Assembly (NCBI GenBank): GCA_947165145.1
Contig: CAMUZG010000002.1
Coordinates: 50,029-114,028 of the forward strand
DNA length: 64,000 nucleotides
Direction of reading: 5' to 3'
DNA from: an uncultured Selenomonadales bacterium
GTDB lineage: Bacteria > Bacillota > Negativicutes > Selenomonadales > Selenomonadaceae
Shown here: positions 45,108 to 55,900 of the stretch, piece by piece
Position numbering within the stretch: position 1 is the first letter of the stretch
Layout: each line of letters begins with the position of its first letter
Made by a program: the position numbers and the translations under genes
The notes under the pieces: generated by a model
The model's input: the letters and a program-made list of their open reading frames with translations, nothing else
What the model was told of the DNA's origin: nothing
Databases searched by the model: none

Positions 45108-46793
45108 AGGCGTGACGTAAATCGTGCGTTGGTTCGTGAAGACGACAAAGCCGGGCTTCGCGCCCGAAGGTTTCTTGATGAACTTGCACTGAACGTAATC
45201 GACGGGAACTTTCGACGAGTCGCGAGCTTTGGAGAAATACGCGGCAATTTCGGCGGCAAATTTCAAAGTTTCGTCGCTGACGTTTGAACTGCGAACGATA
45301 ACGTGCGAACCAGTGATGTCCTTCGTGTGTAGCCATAAATCGTCGGGCGCGGCAATCTTGAACGTCAAGCGGTCATTTTGAGCATTGTTCTTGCCGACAA
45401 GAATTTCCGTGCCGTCGGGCGCAATGAACTTCAACGGTTGAGGCTTCTTGCTGAGCGCGGTTTTCTTGCGAACGTCTTTAAGATAGCCGCCAGCAATCAG
45501 TTCCGTGCGAATCTCGTCGATGTCGGCAAGTGTCGCGGAAGTCGTCAACGCGTGAGCAATACTCTCCAAATAAAAAATTTCGTCGCGGCAAAGTTCAATC
45601 TGCTCGGTGATAAATTTCGTCGAACGCTTGAGCTTGTCATATTTTTTGTAGCAGGCTTGAACGTTAGCGGCGATTGTGATTCGGCGGTCGAGCGGGATTG
45701 AAATTTTTTCCCCGTCGTAAATATTTTCAACGATGATTTCGTCGTCGGCGTGGTCTTTGAATTGATAGCGATATGTCGACAGATTATCGGCGCGAATTCG
45801 CCAAACGTCGGCATTTTCGGCGGCGGCAAGTTCTTCGGTCAGCACGGTGATTTTGTTCGTGGCGCGGCGCAATTCGTTGTTGACGAGCTTTGAAAATTTT
45901 TCCTTATCGGGTGGAACGTAACTGCCAGCAATTTCGTCGACTGTCTCCAAAAGTTCCGATAAAGTTTCAAACGTCCGAACTTGTCCGCGCAGATAATTCA
46001 GCTTGACGGCGGAGATTGCAAGCACTTTGTCATTGTCTGTGACCATGCAAGGTGTCGGAGTTATCGCGGCGTCGCGGATGTCAATCAACGCTGATTTCAA
46101 GCTGTCGAAGTCTTTGGCGTCGAGCGCGGAAATTTTTATGTCGTCGGGCAATCCCGCCATGAAAATCGTTTCGCGAACACTTTGCGGTCCGAAGCCTTGG
46201 CAAACGTTCATTATCGCCTTGTCGAGCCGCGAATCATCAGATTGAATGCGTTCAACGATTTTTTCAACGTCAACGGAAAAGATGTCGAGTTTGTCCTGCG
46301 CGGGTGGCAGCTGATAAATTTGATTGGGCAGAACGGTTCGGACGCGGCTGGAGTTCGAGCCGATTTTTTTGAGCGCGTCAACGATTTGTCCGTCGGCGAT
46401 GAGAATCAAGTTGCTGTATTTGCCGATGAGTTCCGCCGCGAGCGTGAAGGTTTGAATTCGTCCGCCAACGCCGATTGAGTCGACGTCGATGAAAATTATT
46501 CTGTCGAGTTCGTGTTGACGAACGGCGGCAATTCTTCCGTTCTCCAGATTTTTTCTAAGCACCATGCAAAACGTCGGCGGCTCCGGCAAATTTTCGGGAG
46601 CTTTGCTAAGCAGGTGCAGCGACGGATTTTGCGGCGCAGTCGACAGCCTCAACAAGAACGTTCGCCCCGGTTGGCGGATTGTCATTGTCAAGTTCGCTTT
46701 GCTTTGTTGCGTGATTTTGTCGACGCGACCGCCGACCAAAATTTTTTCGAGCTCCAATGTCAGCGGACGCATCGAAAAGCCGTCCAAGTTCAA
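45069..46793 (-). CDS. rqcH: ribosome-associated quality control factor RqcH (NFACT protein)
   Basis: 574 aa. NFACT-N domain (MRPLTLELEKILVGGRVDKI; FCMVLRKNLENGRI), HhH-like middle part, coiled coil (about 290-430) and NFACT-R domain (GTEILVGKNNAQNDRLTFK, DLWLHTKDITGSHVIVR). RqcH recruits Ala-tRNA to stalled 50S-peptidyl-tRNA complexes and adds Ala tails. TTG 46793 is preferred to GTG 46802, which lies in the RBS AGAGGTGG. The last residues (INVELGMWNVE) come from an intergenic heptad repeat. Confidence 0.94.
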   Translation of the reverse strand: MNLDGFSMRPLTLELEKILVGGRVDKITQQSKANLTMTIRQPGRTFLLRLSTAPQNPSLHLLSKAPENLPEPPTFCMVLRKNLENGRIAAVRQHELDRIIFIDVDSIGVGGRIQTFTLAAELIGKYSNLILIADGQIVDALKKIGSNSSRVRTVLPNQIYQLPPAQDKLDIFSVDVEKIVERIQSDDSRLDKAIMNVCQGFGPQSVRETIFMAGLPDDIKISALDAKDFDSLKSALIDIRDAAITPTPCMVTDNDKVLAISAVKLNYLRGQVRTFETLSELLETVDEIAGSYVPPDKEKFSKLVNNELRRATNKITVLTEELAAAENADVWRIRADNLSTYRYQFKDHADDEIIVENIYDGEKISIPLDRRITIAANVQACYKKYDKLKRSTKFITEQIELCRDEIFYLESIAHALTTSATLADIDEIRTELIAGGYLKDVRKKTALSKKPQPLKFIAPDGTEILVGKNNAQNDRLTFKIAAPDDLWLHTKDITGSHVIVRSSNVSDETLKFAAEIAAYFSKARDSSKVPVDYVQCKFIKKPSGAKPGFVVFTNQRTIYVTPSINVELGMWNVE

Positions 46794-46933
46794 AGTTACC
46801 ACCTCTGTTAAAAATGTTCGTGCCGAATTATTCTACCACAAAGAATCGGCAAATGTTCAATGAAAAAAATTTGAAAGCAAGGATTTTAACGCGGCGTTGA
46901 AAAATTCGTATTGATTAAAATTTAACGATAAGC

Positions 46934-46962
46934 TTGTCAAAGCCGTTCGCTTCGTGTAATAT
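46934..46962 (+). promoter_or_regulatory. promoter of the first giant RTX gene
   Basis: TTGTCA (46934-46939), 17-base spacer, TAATAT (46957-46962), followed by a leader of about 50 bases and AAGGAGG before ATG 47017. Confidence 0.78.
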
Positions 46963-47016
46963 GTAACAAATATTTTTTATTGAAAGGTTTTGGTTGTTTG
47001 TAAGGAGGCGATGTAA

Positions 47017-50000
47017 ATGAATGATATGATTTTTGACCTGCAACGATTCGCGACGGGTTCATCGTACAGCGAAACTCTCACTGTCTCGTACGACGGCGAG
47101 TATGTCTACGCGTACGGCGGCAACGACAGCATATACAATTACTGGAATGATTCTGTCAGAGTATATGCCGGCGACGGCAACGACACAATTTACAATCGTG
47201 TGGGCTATTATCACACAATCGACGGCGGCGCGGACAACGACCGCATTATCAACCATCAGGGATGGTATTCGTCAATCAACGGCGGCTACGGCACAGATGT
47301 TATCAGCTTGAGCGGCAATCAAGGCTACGTCACGGTCAAAGGAGGTTATAGCGACGATATAATTTATGGCGATAGCAACAACAGTTACGGCGTGCAATAT
47401 CAATTCTATTCGGGCGACGGCTACGACACCGTTTACAACTGGAATTCCAACGATACGCTCAATCTCGGCGGTGCGTACTACACTCGTTCAACCGTCAACG
47501 GCAACGTCGTTATTGGCTTGACGAATGGCTACAGCGGCGCAGTGACATTGAGTGGCGCAAGCGGCAAGACAATCAACATCATCAACGGCACCGTCAGTCC
47601 CGTCATTACTAACAACAACAAATACAGTCTCGTCAGCGGTGGCGCAGGAAATGACACCATAAGCAACTCTGCGGGCGGCGTGACGATTCGCGGCAACGGC
47701 GGTCACGATACTATCTACAACAGCACGACCAACACAATCAACAACTCCTACGGATACGTCACTATCGACGGCGGCGACGGCAACGACTCAATCACCAGCT
47801 ACGATCCTTACGTCAGCATAAACGGCGGCGCGGGTGCTGATAGAATCTACACGGGCAACTGGAAAAACGTCACGATAAGAGGCGGCACAGGCAACGATAC
47901 AATCTACGCCAATAACAACAGCTACGGCATCCTTTATCAGTACGCGGCGGGCGACGGCTACGACTCAATCATTGGCTACGGTTCCTACGACTCAATTTCA
48001 ATCACGGGCGGCTCTTGGTCAACAACGAGAAGCGGCAGTGATGTTATCGTCAACGTCGCAGATTCCAATGTCATCACACTCGTCGGCGCATACGACAAGA
48101 CAATCAATATCTACCCGACCAACAGGGTTATCAACAACTACAACAAGAACAGTATCGTCAGCGGCGGCTCAGGTAACGACACCATAAGCAACTCTGCGGG
48201 CGGCGTGACGATTCGCGGCAACGGCGGTCACGATACTATCTACAACAGCACGACCAACACAATCAACAACTCCTACGGATACGTCACTATCGACGGCGGC
48301 GACGGCAACGACTCAATCACCAGCTACGATCCTTACGTCAGCATAAACGGCGGCGCGGGTGCTGATAGAATCTACACGGGCAACTGGAAAAACGTCACGA
48401 TAAGAGGCGGCACAGGCAACGATACAATCTACGCCAATAACAACAGCTACGGCATCCTTTATCAGTACGCGGCGGGCGACGGCTACGACTCAATCATTGG
48501 CTACGGTTCCTACGACTCAATTTCAATCACGGGCGGCTCTTGGTCAACAACGAGAAGCGGCAGTGATGTTATCGTCAACGTCGCAGATTCCAATGTCATC
48601 ACACTCGTCGGCGCATACGACAAGACAATCAATATCTACCCGACCAACAGGGTTATCAACAACTACAACAAGAACAGTATCGTCAGCGGCACATCTTACG
48701 CCGAAACAGTAAACAATTATGCAGGCGGTGCGAAGATTCAAGGTTACGGCGGCGACGATTCAATCTACAACAGCACAAGCTCCAACTACACAATCAATAA
48801 CTCCTACGGCTACGTCACAATCGACGGCGGCGACGGCAACGACTCAATCACCAGCTACGATCCTTACGTCAGCATAAACGGCGGCGCGGGTGCTGATAGA
48901 ATCTACACGGGCAACTGGAAAAACGTCACGATAAGAGGCGGCACAGGCAACGATACAATCTACGCCAATAACAACAGCTACGGCATCCTTTATCAGTACG
49001 CGGCGGGCGACGGCTACGACTCAATCATTGGCTACGGTTCCTACGACTCAATTTCAATCACGGGCGGCTCTTGGTCAACAACGAGAAGCGGCAGTGATGT
49101 TATCGTCAACGTCAACGGCTACAGCGTCATCACACTCGACGGCGCATACGGCAAGACAATCAACATCAATCCCGGCGGCGGCGGACCTATCATCAACTAC
49201 AACGACAACACTCTCGTCAGCGGCACGAGCGGCAACGATACCATTTACAACTACGGCGACAGAGACACCGTCAACGCGGGCGGCGGCAACGATACTATCT
49301 ACAACGACAAGGGCGATTACACCGTAATAAACGCGGGCGACGGTCGCGACTCAATCAGGGGCAACAACGATTACGCGACGGTCAACGCAGGCTACGGCAA
49401 CGACACCATAACCGGCAACCATTGGCGTTCACGGCTCAACGGCGACGGTGACAACGACTTAATCAGCATCACAACCTATTGGTACAACACACTCGACGGC
49501 GGCGCGGGCGACGACACAATCATCGCGGGCGGCAATGAACATTCCGTCAATGGCGGCGCAGGTTCTGACCGAATCAGCCTCAGCGGCGACAACGTGACTG
49601 TTCGCGGCGGCTACGGCAACGATTCAATCGTCGGTAGCACCTCGAATAAACATCTTTACCAATACTTTTACGGTGACGGCTACGACACGATTTATAACTG
49701 GAGCTCAACCGACACGCTCAAGATAATCGGCGGAAAATACAAACGCTCCACCGTGAGCAATGACATCGTAATTACCTCTGTCAACGATAGCGGCGTCACG
49801 AACGGCGCAATCACTCTCGTCGGCGCGAAAGGCAAATCGGTCTACATCGACGGCGATCCTTACAGAGACGACAGACTCATCACAAACATCAATAACAACA
49901 CGTCGGTCAATGGCACAGCCTACAATGACTCCGTTCTAAATGGCGGTTGGTGGGATAACTCTTATCATAATGGCGGCTACAATGTCACCGTCAACGCCGG

Positions 50001-52665
50001 CGCGGGCGACGATTCTATCTACAGTAGCAATTCTGACGTGAGCTTAAGCGGCGGCACTGGCAAAGACACAATCAGCGTCGCGAGCGGTTCAGACTACAAT
50101 CGCATCACGATAAAGGGCGGCGGTGGCAACGACGTAATCTACGGTAACAGTCTCGGCGGTGGTATTCTTTATCAATACGGCAAAGGCGACGGCAACGACA
50201 TCATCTACGGCCACAAATCTTCCGATTCAATTTCGGTTACCGGTGGTGCCACATGGACTACAGTGACGAGCGGCAACAACGTCTTGGTGAACATCACCGA
50301 CAGCGGCACAATCACCTTGAGCGGCGCATACGGCAAGACAATCAACGTCTACCCGAAAGCCTCAACCGTCACACAACAAGACGTTATCAAAAAGTTCATG
50401 GCGTCTTTGGACACCACAAAGCAATCGGGCGTTGCCGCGCTCAATGAAGCAGTCAGAGCCGCAACGAACGGCTACTTCCAAAACATTCAAGCCGCCGTCA
50501 ACCAAATGATTTCCGATTGCCAACGAGTGAACAACGCGACCACTTTCTTACGCGATTACTGCGGCATTGTCCTCGGCAACAACGATACGGGTGCGATAAC
50601 GGGCTCCGACGCGGGCGGCGTCACCAAGACCAAATACAGCGTCGTCCCCGACAGCGGCTCACCGCACAATTTCACGGGCAGCAGCTTCAAGACTTCGTAC
50701 GGCTTGACGGTCAAGCTGGCAAATATCGGCGACAGTGTCCGAGAAATAAGCTACAGCAGTTTGAACAACAACACCATCAAATGCTACATTTGGCAGGCAA
50801 TGGAGACGTGGTGGGCAAACGGCGCGCTCAAACTCATAACCGATTCTTACGGCAGCAATTACGGCTTCACCTCCAACGCAATGTCAAACGTGCTGTACTT
50901 CGGATTCTTCAACAAGCCCGCGAAAAACGGCGGTATCACCTTGGCAGAGACCGCGCCTTGGGTTTATACGTCGACAGGCAAACAGGCGTATTTGGCCATG
51001 CAGGTGAATATGGAAGCTTACGGCAGCATGTTGAACAACGGCAACCCCGACGGCGAAAGTTCCCTCGTCCGAGGCTACCTTGACCGCACAATCGCTCACG
51101 AAATGACTCACGCCGTCATGATGGCAAACGTCAACAATTTCGGCGACTTGCCGCAATTCATCACTGAAGGCGTGGCGGAACTTACTCACGGTTCCGACGA
51201 CGACAGAAGAGAGTCAATCGAGGATTTGGCAAAAGCTTCCAACATCAGCTTCTTGAGAAACTCGTTGGCATTTGAACCCGGCACGGGACAAATTGCTCTC
51301 GGCGACGACAAAACCGACGCTTACGCCGGCGGCTTCATGTTCATGCGTTATCTTGCCAAACAGGGCGCGGAACATTATTCGTCCGCAAGCAGCTCGGCTT
51401 ATTCGTTGGCAAGCAGATCCGTTTCAAGCAGATCCGTTGACAGTTCCGTTAGCGTCTCTTCAAATAAAACGCAGTTGACGCTCTCGAAAGATTTCGGCGA
51501 CAATACGATTGACCTCACGGAAAGCGGCTACTCGTCCGTAAAGAGTGTCAACGCCACCGCGCTCACCGACGGAATTATGGTCTTCGGCAACACGAAAGCA
51601 AATTCCATTATAATGGGCTCGGGCAAAGACAGCGTCTTCGCAAACACAGGCAACGACACCATAAACGGCGGCGCAGGCAGTGATGTCCTCTGTGGCGAGG
51701 CAGGCAACGACTCAATCAACGGCGGCACGGGTGCAGACACTATCAGCGGCGGCACTGGCACTGATACGCTCATCGGCGGCAAAGGCAAAGATCTTTTCAT
51801 TCACAAGGCGGACAAAGACATCATCGTCGACTACACGCCTGGCGAAGACAAAATCAAACTCGCCGAAGAATACGCAAAAATAACTTCCTCTTCCCTCAGC
51901 GGCAATGACGTCGTGTTGACCGTCAACGACAGAGGTTCTGCGGGCACAATCGTCGTCAAAGGCACCAAAGGTAAAAAAATCACCGTGATTGACTATGACG
52001 GCAACGAGACTTCCAAAGTTTACGGCACGGGCGGCTCGACGCTGATGACCGTCACCAACTCGACGCCTTCCCCCGTAACGGTCGGCTCTGCAGTGAAGAC
52101 AATCGACGCCTCGTCACGCACGACTGCTGTAAAAATCGCGGGCAACGCTTTGAACAACTCAATCAAAGGCGGCAGTGGCAACGACTCAATCAGCGGTTTG
52201 GCAGGCGACGACAAAATCACTGCGGGCAACGGCAAAGACACCATTACTGGCGGCGACGGTAAAGATTTGCTCTACGGTCAAGCGAACGACGATAAAGTTT
52301 ACGGACAGGGCGGCAATGATTCACTGTACGGGGGCGCAGGCAACGACAGTCTCTGGGGCGGTGTCGGTAATGACTGGCTTAAAGGCGGTCTCGGCAACGA
52401 CTACATAAAAGGCGGCGACGGTGATGATACGTTCGTCTACAACAACGGCGACGGCAAAGATAAAATCGTCGGCTTCGACAGCGGCGATTTGCTCCAGATT
52501 ACGGGCGACTTCACAACGTCGTACAACAGCTCCAAGCGCGAAATTTACTTCAAAGTCGGCTCAACGGACAAAGCCATCTCAATCACCGACTTCGGCTCAA
52601 CGACAACTTTCCATGTCAATAACTACACCTATCAACTCAGCGGCGACCAATTCAAGAAGAGATAA
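47017..52665 (+). CDS. giant RTX-repeat protein with embedded gluzincin protease domain and Prp-like N-terminal motif
   Basis: 1882 aa. Residues 1-15 (MNDMIFDLQRFATGS) carry the FDLQRFA motif found at the L27 Prp site. Residues about 20-1120 are RTX-like repeats (GGDGNDSI, GGAGADRIY, GGTGNDTIY), including three near-identical 175-residue blocks. Residues about 1130-1470 form a non-repetitive domain with HEMTH (1361-1365) and LPQFITEGVAEL with Glu1384, the HExxH...E pattern of gluzincin metallopeptidases of the Peptidase_MA type. A second RTX block (about 1540-1830) and a C-terminal RTX cap end the protein. Secretion through a type I system is expected, but no transporter is in the window. No Sec signal. 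Confidence 0.88.
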   Translation: MNDMIFDLQRFATGSSYSETLTVSYDGEYVYAYGGNDSIYNYWNDSVRVYAGDGNDTIYNRVGYYHTIDGGADNDRIINHQGWYSSINGGYGTDVISLSGNQGYVTVKGGYSDDIIYGDSNNSYGVQYQFYSGDGYDTVYNWNSNDTLNLGGAYYTRSTVNGNVVIGLTNGYSGAVTLSGASGKTINIINGTVSPVITNNNKYSLVSGGAGNDTISNSAGGVTIRGNGGHDTIYNSTTNTINNSYGYVTIDGGDGNDSITSYDPYVSINGGAGADRIYTGNWKNVTIRGGTGNDTIYANNNSYGILYQYAAGDGYDSIIGYGSYDSISITGGSWSTTRSGSDVIVNVADSNVITLVGAYDKTINIYPTNRVINNYNKNSIVSGGSGNDTISNSAGGVTIRGNGGHDTIYNSTTNTINNSYGYVTIDGGDGNDSITSYDPYVSINGGAGADRIYTGNWKNVTIRGGTGNDTIYANNNSYGILYQYAAGDGYDSIIGYGSYDSISITGGSWSTTRSGSDVIVNVADSNVITLVGAYDKTINIYPTNRVINNYNKNSIVSGTSYAETVNNYAGGAKIQGYGGDDSIYNSTSSNYTINNSYGYVTIDGGDGNDSITSYDPYVSINGGAGADRIYTGNWKNVTIRGGTGNDTIYANNNSYGILYQYAAGDGYDSIIGYGSYDSISITGGSWSTTRSGSDVIVNVNGYSVITLDGAYGKTININPGGGGPIINYNDNTLVSGTSGNDTIYNYGDRDTVNAGGGNDTIYNDKGDYTVINAGDGRDSIRGNNDYATVNAGYGNDTITGNHWRSRLNGDGDNDLISITTYWYNTLDGGAGDDTIIAGGNEHSVNGGAGSDRISLSGDNVTVRGGYGNDSIVGSTSNKHLYQYFYGDGYDTIYNWSSTDTLKIIGGKYKRSTVSNDIVITSVNDSGVTNGAITLVGAKGKSVYIDGDPYRDDRLITNINNNTSVNGTAYNDSVLNGGWWDNSYHNGGYNVTVNAGAGDDSIYSSNSDVSLSGGTGKDTISVASGSDYNRITIKGGGGNDVIYGNSLGGGILYQYGKGDGNDIIYGHKSSDSISVTGGATWTTVTSGNNVLVNITDSGTITLSGAYGKTINVYPKASTVTQQDVIKKFMASLDTTKQSGVAALNEAVRAATNGYFQNIQAAVNQMISDCQRVNNATTFLRDYCGIVLGNNDTGAITGSDAGGVTKTKYSVVPDSGSPHNFTGSSFKTSYGLTVKLANIGDSVREISYSSLNNNTIKCYIWQAMETWWANGALKLITDSYGSNYGFTSNAMSNVLYFGFFNKPAKNGGITLAETAPWVYTSTGKQAYLAMQVNMEAYGSMLNNGNPDGESSLVRGYLDRTIAHEMTHAVMMANVNNFGDLPQFITEGVAELTHGSDDDRRESIEDLAKASNISFLRNSLAFEPGTGQIALGDDKTDAYAGGFMFMRYLAKQGAEHYSSASSSAYSLASRSVSSRSVDSSVSVSSNKTQLTLSKDFGDNTIDLTESGYSSVKSVNATALTDGIMVFGNTKANSIIMGSGKDSVFANTGNDTINGGAGSDVLCGEAGNDSINGGTGADTISGGTGTDTLIGGKGKDLFIHKADKDIIVDYTPGEDKIKLAEEYAKITSSSLSGNDVVLTVNDRGSAGTIVVKGTKGKKITVIDYDGNETSKVYGTGGSTLMTVTNSTPSPVTVGSAVKTIDASSRTTAVKIAGNALNNSIKGGSGNDSISGLAGDDKITAGNGKDTITGGDGKDLLYGQANDDKVYGQGGNDSLYGGAGNDSLWGGVGNDWLKGGLGNDYIKGGDGDDTFVYNNGDGKDKIVGFDSGDLLQITGDFTTSYNSSKREIYFKVGSTDKAISITDFGSTTTFHVNNYTYQLSGDQFKKR
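47620..49190 (+). repeat. three 525-bp tandem repeats inside the giant RTX gene
   Basis: Units begin near 47626, 48151 and 48676. The first two are spaced exactly 525 bases and appear identical over most of their length; the third has a diverged first fifth and is shifted by six bases, then matches again. Confidence 0.88.
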
Positions 52666-52686
52666 TCTCTGCTCATAAAAAATTTT

Positions 52687-52719
52687 ATCCCGTCAAAAAA
52701 ATTTGGCGGGATTTTTTTT
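52687..52719 (+). terminator. Rho-independent terminator after the first RTX gene
   Basis: ATCCCGTC and GGCGGGAT arms around an A/T-rich loop, followed by eight T residues. Confidence 0.88.
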
Positions 52720-52826
52720 GGAACGCGGTGCAAGACTTCGAGTTATCGTAACGTTGAATCGCGACCGTTGGATGCAACGTCATGTTGCTTTTTGTTGAGA
52801 AATCCTTTAGAGATTCATTAAACTTT

Positions 52827-52846
52827 GGCGTGAAACTTGTCACGCC
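52827..52846 (+). promoter_or_regulatory. palindrome in the second RTX gene upstream region
   Basis: GGCGTG and CACGCC arms around an eight-base loop containing the start of TTGTCA. A TATAGC lies 15 bases after TTGTCA, a weak promoter match. It could be an operator; there is no better promoter in the gap. Confidence 0.35.
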
Positions 52847-52903
52847 GCAATGTTTGTTATAGCATGTGAAAAATTTATTCTTTTCGTGAAGGGGATGATT
52901 TTC

Positions 52904-55900
52904 ATGCCAACCACAAAGAACGGCACGTCGGGCAACGACAACATATCGAACAGCGCGGCGGAAGTAATTATCTACGGCTACGGCGGCAAAGATTCAATCT
53001 ACAACAGCGGCGCGAACGTCTCACTCGACGGCGGCACGGGCGATGATTCGATAAACAACTGGGGCAGTAATTCCAACGTCAAGGGCAATGACGGCAACGA
53101 TTATATCTACAATTCAAGCCTGGCGTCGGGCTCGTTGGTTGACGGTAGCGCGGGCAATGACACCATTCGGAACATTGCAGACAAGACAGACATTTTAGGC
53201 GGCAACGGCGACGATTCAATCATCAACTGGGGAAATAATGTCACCGTCACGGCTGGCTACGGCAACGACACTATCATCAACCGCGCGTACACTTCAAACA
53301 CGCTTTGGGGCAAGAACGCTTTGCTTTCGGGCGGCCACGGCAATGACGTTATCAGCTTGACTGGCGGCGCGAAGAATATCCACGTTTACGGCGGCTACGG
53401 CAACGATACTGTTTACGGCGACAGCGTCACGGGACACACTTACCATTACAGCGGCGGCAATGACCTAATCAAGAATTGGCGTTCCGACGGCAAAATTTCT
53501 CTCTTGAACGGCACGTCGTACACTCGCGCAACGACAGCTTCGGGCGACGTTGTCATCACCACAGCGGACGGCACGTTGACATTGGAGAAGGCTAGCGGCA
53601 AGACTGTCAGCATAACGGGCGGCGTGTTGTCGGCTTCGGGCAAAGACATCAGAAATACAACCAATCACACTGCGTTGACCGGCACGGCTTACAACGACAC
53701 TATCACCAACAGAGGCGAGAACGTCACAATTCACGCGCACGGCGGCAACGATTCAATCAACAGCAGAGGCGCAAGAACTACCATTAACGCGGGCGACGGC
53801 AACGACACTGTCTTAGTCACGGCAAGCAACAACGTCCTTTACATGGGCGCGGGCGACGATTCAATCAACATAAATTCAAGCGTCAATGGTTCCAACGTTC
53901 AATGTGGCTCGGGCAATGACCGCGTCACGAACTGGGGCAAAAATGTTTACATCTCTGCGGACACGGGCAACGATTATGTTTACAATTCATCGCTGGCTAC
54001 AAATGCGGTAATTTACGGCGGCGCGGACAAAGATACAATCGTCAACTACGCCACGAAAGTTTTCATCAACAGCGGCACGGAAGACGATTCAATCATCGCG
54101 TGGGGCACCAATGGCTCCATTGACGCTTCCGACGGCAACGACACCGTTCTTGTCGGCGCGAACAACAACTACGTGAGCTTAGGCGCGGGTGATGATTCAG
54201 TCGGCATAAACTCCAGCGTCACGGGCGGCACAGTCGACGGCGGCACTGGTAACGACCGATTCAACAACTGGGGCAAAAATATTTACCTCACTGCGGGCGC
54301 AGGCAACGATTACGTCTACAATTCCTCGACGGCTTCGGGCGCAGTGATTTATCTCGGCGCGGGCACTGACACCGTCAACAACGCCGCCGCAAACGTAACA
54401 ATCAGTTGCAGTGCGGACAACGATAGAATCAGTCTCGGCGCGACGGCAACCAACAACGTTATTTCCTATTGGTCAGGCAATGGCAACGATAAAATTTACG
54501 GCTTCAAGGCAAATTCAACGTTACGTATCGACGGCGGCAGAGGCTCATGTTCCACGGCGAAGAGCGGCGATAACGTCATCGTCAAGGTCGGCGACAATAA
54601 AGTTACACTCTTCGGCGCGGCGAATCTCTCCAAAATCAACGTTGACGGCGACGTTGCAATCCCCGTCGGCAAAAGTATCGTCAGCTCAAACTCGAACGTC
54701 ACGTTGTCCGGCACAGGGTACATCGACACGATTAACAGTAGCGGCTCAAAAGTTTCAATCAACGCGTTCAACGGCGACGACCTCATCAACTTGACCTATC
54801 GCACGACGCTTGAATCAAACAACGTCACTGTCATCGCGGGCTTGGGCAACGATAAAATTTACATGGGCGGCACGAACAGCTACGTTTACGGAATGGAAGG
54901 CAATGACACAATCGTCGGGCACCAAAGCAACGGGACGGTCTTCGGCGGCGTCGGCAATGACGTTATCACGGGCGACCATTATAAAGCACAAATTTACGGC
55001 GGACCTGGCGACGATTCAATCAGCATAACCGATTATTGGTACAACACGATCAGCGGCGGCGACGGCTCGGATACAATCGTCATCGCGGGCGGCGGTCAAC
55101 ATTCCGTCAACAGCGGCGCAGGTTCTGACAGAATCAGTCTCGGCTCGGCGGTGAACAGCACAATTTTCTACGCTTCGGGCGACGGCTACGATACTGTTTG
55201 GGGCTTCGACTCCACGGACGTTTTGTCAATCGCGGGCGGCAATTACACTTCCGTTAAGAGCGGCAACGATATTCGCTTCAACGTCGGCTCGCAATCGATT
55301 CTGTTAAAAGATGTCGTCAAGTTCGGCTCAATAACCGTTAACGGCAAGAGCATTACAATCGGCGAAGATAAAACGATTACACCGCAGACTTTCATCAAAA
55401 AGTTCATGAAGACTTTGGACGATACAAATTCCACTGACGCAAGGACATTGCTTGATGCCGCCGTCAAAACCGCTTCCAACGGCAAGTTCACAACAATCGC
55501 AAAGGCAATCGACGCTATGGTTGAAGACTGCAAAAACTCCGCGAGCGGTGAAGATTTCCTGCTGAAGTACTGCGGCATTTCTCTCGACAACGACGACACC
55601 GGCGCAATCAGCGGCTCCGACGCGGGCGGCTCGACGACCAAAACAATTACCTCCGTCATTCCCGAAAACGGCAAGATTCAATCGTTGTCGGGCACGCAAT
55701 ACAATTCCTTCAGCGTCTACTACGACAATAAATTTTCGGGCTTGACGGTCTACTTTAACGACGTGGGCACCGTCACCAACGACAAACAACACGTAATGGA
55801 TTGCGTCTACACGTGGTGGGCGTCAGCGGCTCTCAAACTCATCAACGAAAGCTACGGCTACAACTTCAGCGATTCCAACGCAAAGTATAAAAAATTGTAT

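Noticed and set aside
47620..49190. Possible CRISPR or insertion sequence in the RTX gene
   Set aside because: Units are 525 bp, in frame and encode calcium-type repeats; no spacers, inverted ends or transposase.
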